Shown here piece after piece: positions 61,386-64,000 of a stretch of DNA of 64,000 bases; the first letter of the stretch is position 1, and each line of letters opens with the position of its first letter. The stretch is from Mactromeris polynyma (Eukaryota; Mollusca; Bivalvia; Venerida; Mactridae): positions 5,913,401 to 5,977,400 of the forward strand of contig JASFXZ010000013.1 in assembly GCA_032209605.1 (NCBI GenBank). Direction: 5' to 3'. Below the pieces are notes generated by a model. It did not search any database. It worked only from the letters and a program-made list of their open reading frames with translations, and was not told where the DNA came from. Both the position numbers and the translations under genes were made by a program.

Positions 61386-62061
61386 CATTGACACCATTTT
61401 AAAACACACAAAGGTACATAAATACTACAGATGTATAGAGGTCTTACATTAGTTGTCACGAGTTGACTATAAACACGATAAAATATCACTTTTGATACAA
61501 ATTAAATATTTAACAGTGTCAACATCATTTGAGAGCGTCAACATCATGCTTGTTTTGTTGTGGCGTCATTCATGTGAGTTATTTCACTAGTAAATTATCG
61601 ATAATAATTATGAGTGTTATTTCCACTTCATACTATGTCATGTAATAAATATAAGCAATATGTAGGATATAGCCTGGACAGGACAACTTGAGGAGTGTTT
61701 GCATACACAGGTGTATACCATCACATGTTAGATGTACGAGTCCAGCGTGTTACTGGGTCATTTACCAGTGCATTTAAACAGGTTGTTATTGCTTGCTATT
61801 AGAAAACAGATGTAATGCATATGACTAAATAAAAAAATCAAGACAGTATTGTGATAATCTCATTGACATTGCAATACGTGATTCATATGGTTGACATAAT
61901 TATTTAGATACAAACTATTACATATAACCTACACCTGTCTTGCGTTATTACACCTGCTTGACATTTGTTTTTGTTTTCATATTGCAGATTATCACGCTGG
62001 ACATGTGTTACATGTGTCTTAGTATATGCTTGTATCAATGCTATAAAGTGAAGCATATGGG

Positions 62062-62140
62062 AAATGGCTCAGTGTGTTGTGAGCTTTGACTGTCATTGCT
62101 CATAAATGTGATGGTTCAAACCCACATTTTATTGTTTTAG
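62062..62140 (+). repeat. tRNA-like SINE head
   Basis: aaatggctcagtgtgttgtg (A-box-like) and gtgatggttcaaacccacat (B box and T arm) at tRNA spacing. Confidence 0.5.
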
Positions 62141-62754
62141 GGGCGGATCTAGCATTAGAGCTCAAGGGGTACAACTTTTTACTCCGAAGGGGGCATATAG
62201 ACGCCGCTTCTTCCGTCAATCCAAGCATCACACTCGATGAATAGTTGAGCAACGTTTAATGCCGCAATTGTTTAGCGTACATCTAAATTGTGTTCACATC
62301 TCAACTGGATATTGTATGTGAGGAAACTATCCAGCTGGCTTAGTTAGGGAAGACCGGGGGTTCTATCCAGGTGTCTTATATGCCAACAATAATGCTGAAA
62401 GGGACACATGGGTCTCTCTCTACCTAAATAGCTAGACACGTCATTACCCTGACTGTTTACGTGACTAAACGCCCTAAAACAAAAATGATGCAATGTCTCT
62501 ATTCTGTAAGATCTATCCTCACAGCATATCAAAGAAGTCACCATTCATTGTCAAATTCTGAATATACATGTATGTAGATTTATTCACACAAAATGCAAAC
62601 AAAGTTCTATTTAAGTTATTAACATATTGGTATACTAAAGTTCGACTATTAAATCAATGTTACTGAAATATTACACTAGAGTACATATCTTAATACTAGT
62701 AATTAAAAATATAATAAAACACTGGTAATGTTCCATTAGTAAAGTATGGTTTAA

Positions 62755-63615
62755 ATATTCTTAATACACATTTCAACAATAGTACAATGAAAGTGGTGAC
62801 ATCAATTGCACTATTCAACACTGCATGGAATGGATGGACTCAGTTATATTATTAAACACTAGTACATGCAAGTGATGGCACCAGTTAAACAATAGTGCAT
62901 CAAAGAGGTGCCATCATTTAGAATATTCGACAATAGAACATGCAAGTGGTGCCACCATTTAGAATATTCAACAATAGGACATGAACGTGGTAACATCATT
63001 TAGAGTATTCAACAATACTACATGGAAGGTATGACATAAGTTAAAATATACATCAATAGTACATGAAAGTGTTGACAACAGTTAGAGTATTCAACAATAA
63101 TACATGGAAGGTATGACATAAGTTATAATATACATCAATAGTACATGAAAGTGTTGACAACAGTTAGAGTATTCAAAAATAATACATGGAAGGTATGACA
63201 TAAGTTATAATATACATCAATAGTACATGAAAGTGTTGACAACAGTTAAGAGTATTCAACAATAATACATGGAAGGTATGACATAAGTTATAATATACAT
63301 CAATAGTACATGAAAGTGTTGACAACAGTTAGAGTATTCAACAATAATACATGGAAGGTATGACATAAGTTATAATATACATCAATAGTACATGAAAGTG
63401 TTGACAACAGTTAGAGTATTCAACAACAGTATATGAACGTGTTGACATCATTCAGAATATTCAATAATAGTACATGAAAGTGTTGCCATCATTTAGAATA
63501 TTCTCCAATAGTACATGAAAGTGGTTCCATCATGTAGATTATTCAACAATAGTACATGAAATTGGTGATATCACTTAAATTATTCAACAATTGTACATGC
63601 AAGTGGTGACATCAG
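62755..63615 (+). repeat. 41-bp satellite with 82-bp dimeric higher-order unit
   Basis: The basic 41-bp unit resembles attcaacaatagtacatgaa plus agtggtgacatcatttagaat. From about 63000 to 63410 it is arranged as five 82-bp dimers (atacatggaaggtatgacat alternating with gtacatgaaagtgttgacaa). Spacings measured are 82, 82, 83 and 82. The flanking monomers are more diverged. Confidence 0.88.
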
Positions 63616-63649
63616 AGGACCATGGTTGCCCTTTATCACTCACCTGAGT

Positions 63650-64000
63650 ACATTGTCATCTTGGCTTCAAGAGAGTCTAAGAGGATTTTCAATGATTTAA
63701 CATCGTGACCTACTTTTTGACCCAATATGACCCAGTACCACACTGGACTTGTATTTTATTAAGATAAACATTCTGATCAAGTTTTATGTAGTTCTTGTAG
63801 AAAATGCTGACCTAGATTTTTATTAAGGCAAACATTAGACCAAGTCTCATGTGCATGAAGTAAAACAATGTAACCTCTGGAGTGTTAACAAGGTTTTACT
63901 ATAATTGGACCTGGTGACCTAGTTTTTGACACCACATGCCCGTATTTCGAATTTGGCCTAGATTTATTGACGCAAACATTCTGACCATGTCTCATATAAA
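63650..64000 (+). repeat. Bivalve 'gacctactttttgaccc' dispersed repeat, runs off the edge
   Basis: tgacctactttttgacccaa, tattaagataaacattctga, caagtttcatg-like stretches and a second round ggtgacctagtttttgacac. This pattern is common in bivalve genomes from general knowledge. Two partial internal rounds of about 180-250 bp are visible. Confidence 0.6.

Noticed and set aside
59812..63615. CRISPR-like spacing in the tandem arrays
   Set aside because: These are directly adjacent repeats without unique spacers, in eukaryotic DNA.

Overview
The window looks like nuclear DNA of a bivalve mollusc. It is AT-rich, its genes are split into short exons with GT/AG borders, and it is dense in tRNA-derived SINEs, minisatellites and the 'gacctactttttgaccc' type repeat common in bivalves. 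I could run no search, so the species is an inference; a heterodont (imparidentian) clam or mussel fits best. No bacterial features, CRISPR arrays or intact mobile elements are visible.

Left third (1-29.1 kb, minus strand). Two sets of minus-strand exons were assembled by matching splice phases. The rightmost set (29117 down to 16232) encodes a DZIP3/hRUL138-like HEPN domain followed by the alpha/beta segments usual in the bivalve HEPN/TRADD-N-like innate-immunity family. Its first exon carries a one-base frameshift. The leftmost set (11126 down to 1074, running off the left edge) encodes a class IIa-like histone deacetylase fold. The exon expected to carry the central metal ligands is missing, and the histidine pair of the active site is replaced. 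Both sets lie on one strand with no visible boundary, so a HEPN/TRADD-N/pseudo-HDAC fusion is possible but not shown. The introns hold a roughly 7-kb foldback-like array (17.2-24.4 kb) with a 1235-bp unit present four times, a 28-bp minisatellite (27.4-28.2 kb), and a GAT-rich 30-bp repeat that looks coding (13.7-15.2 kb).

Middle (33-51.2 kb, plus strand). A complete nine-exon gene (39273-48133) encodes a predicted secreted 391-residue protein: signal peptide, Ly6/uPAR-like domain, one thrombospondin type 1 repeat and a C-terminal fibrinogen-related domain (FReD). It is probably a lectin-like recognition protein. A decayed FReD paralogue lies 5' of it (33.9-34.8 kb). Each FReD copy is followed by a minus-strand fasciclin (FAS1) domain remnant (35.8 and 51.0 kb) and shared flanking sequence, which marks a segmental duplication.

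Right part (51-64 kb). Mostly repeats: a dead Tc1-type transposon (55.95-57.14 kb), a 31-bp minisatellite (59.8-60.1 kb), an 82-bp dimeric satellite (62.75-63.6 kb), SINE pieces and a bivalve repeat at the right edge. Two isolated exon candidates are a minus-strand EF-hand exon near 55.6 kb and a plus-strand exon near 54.8 kb.
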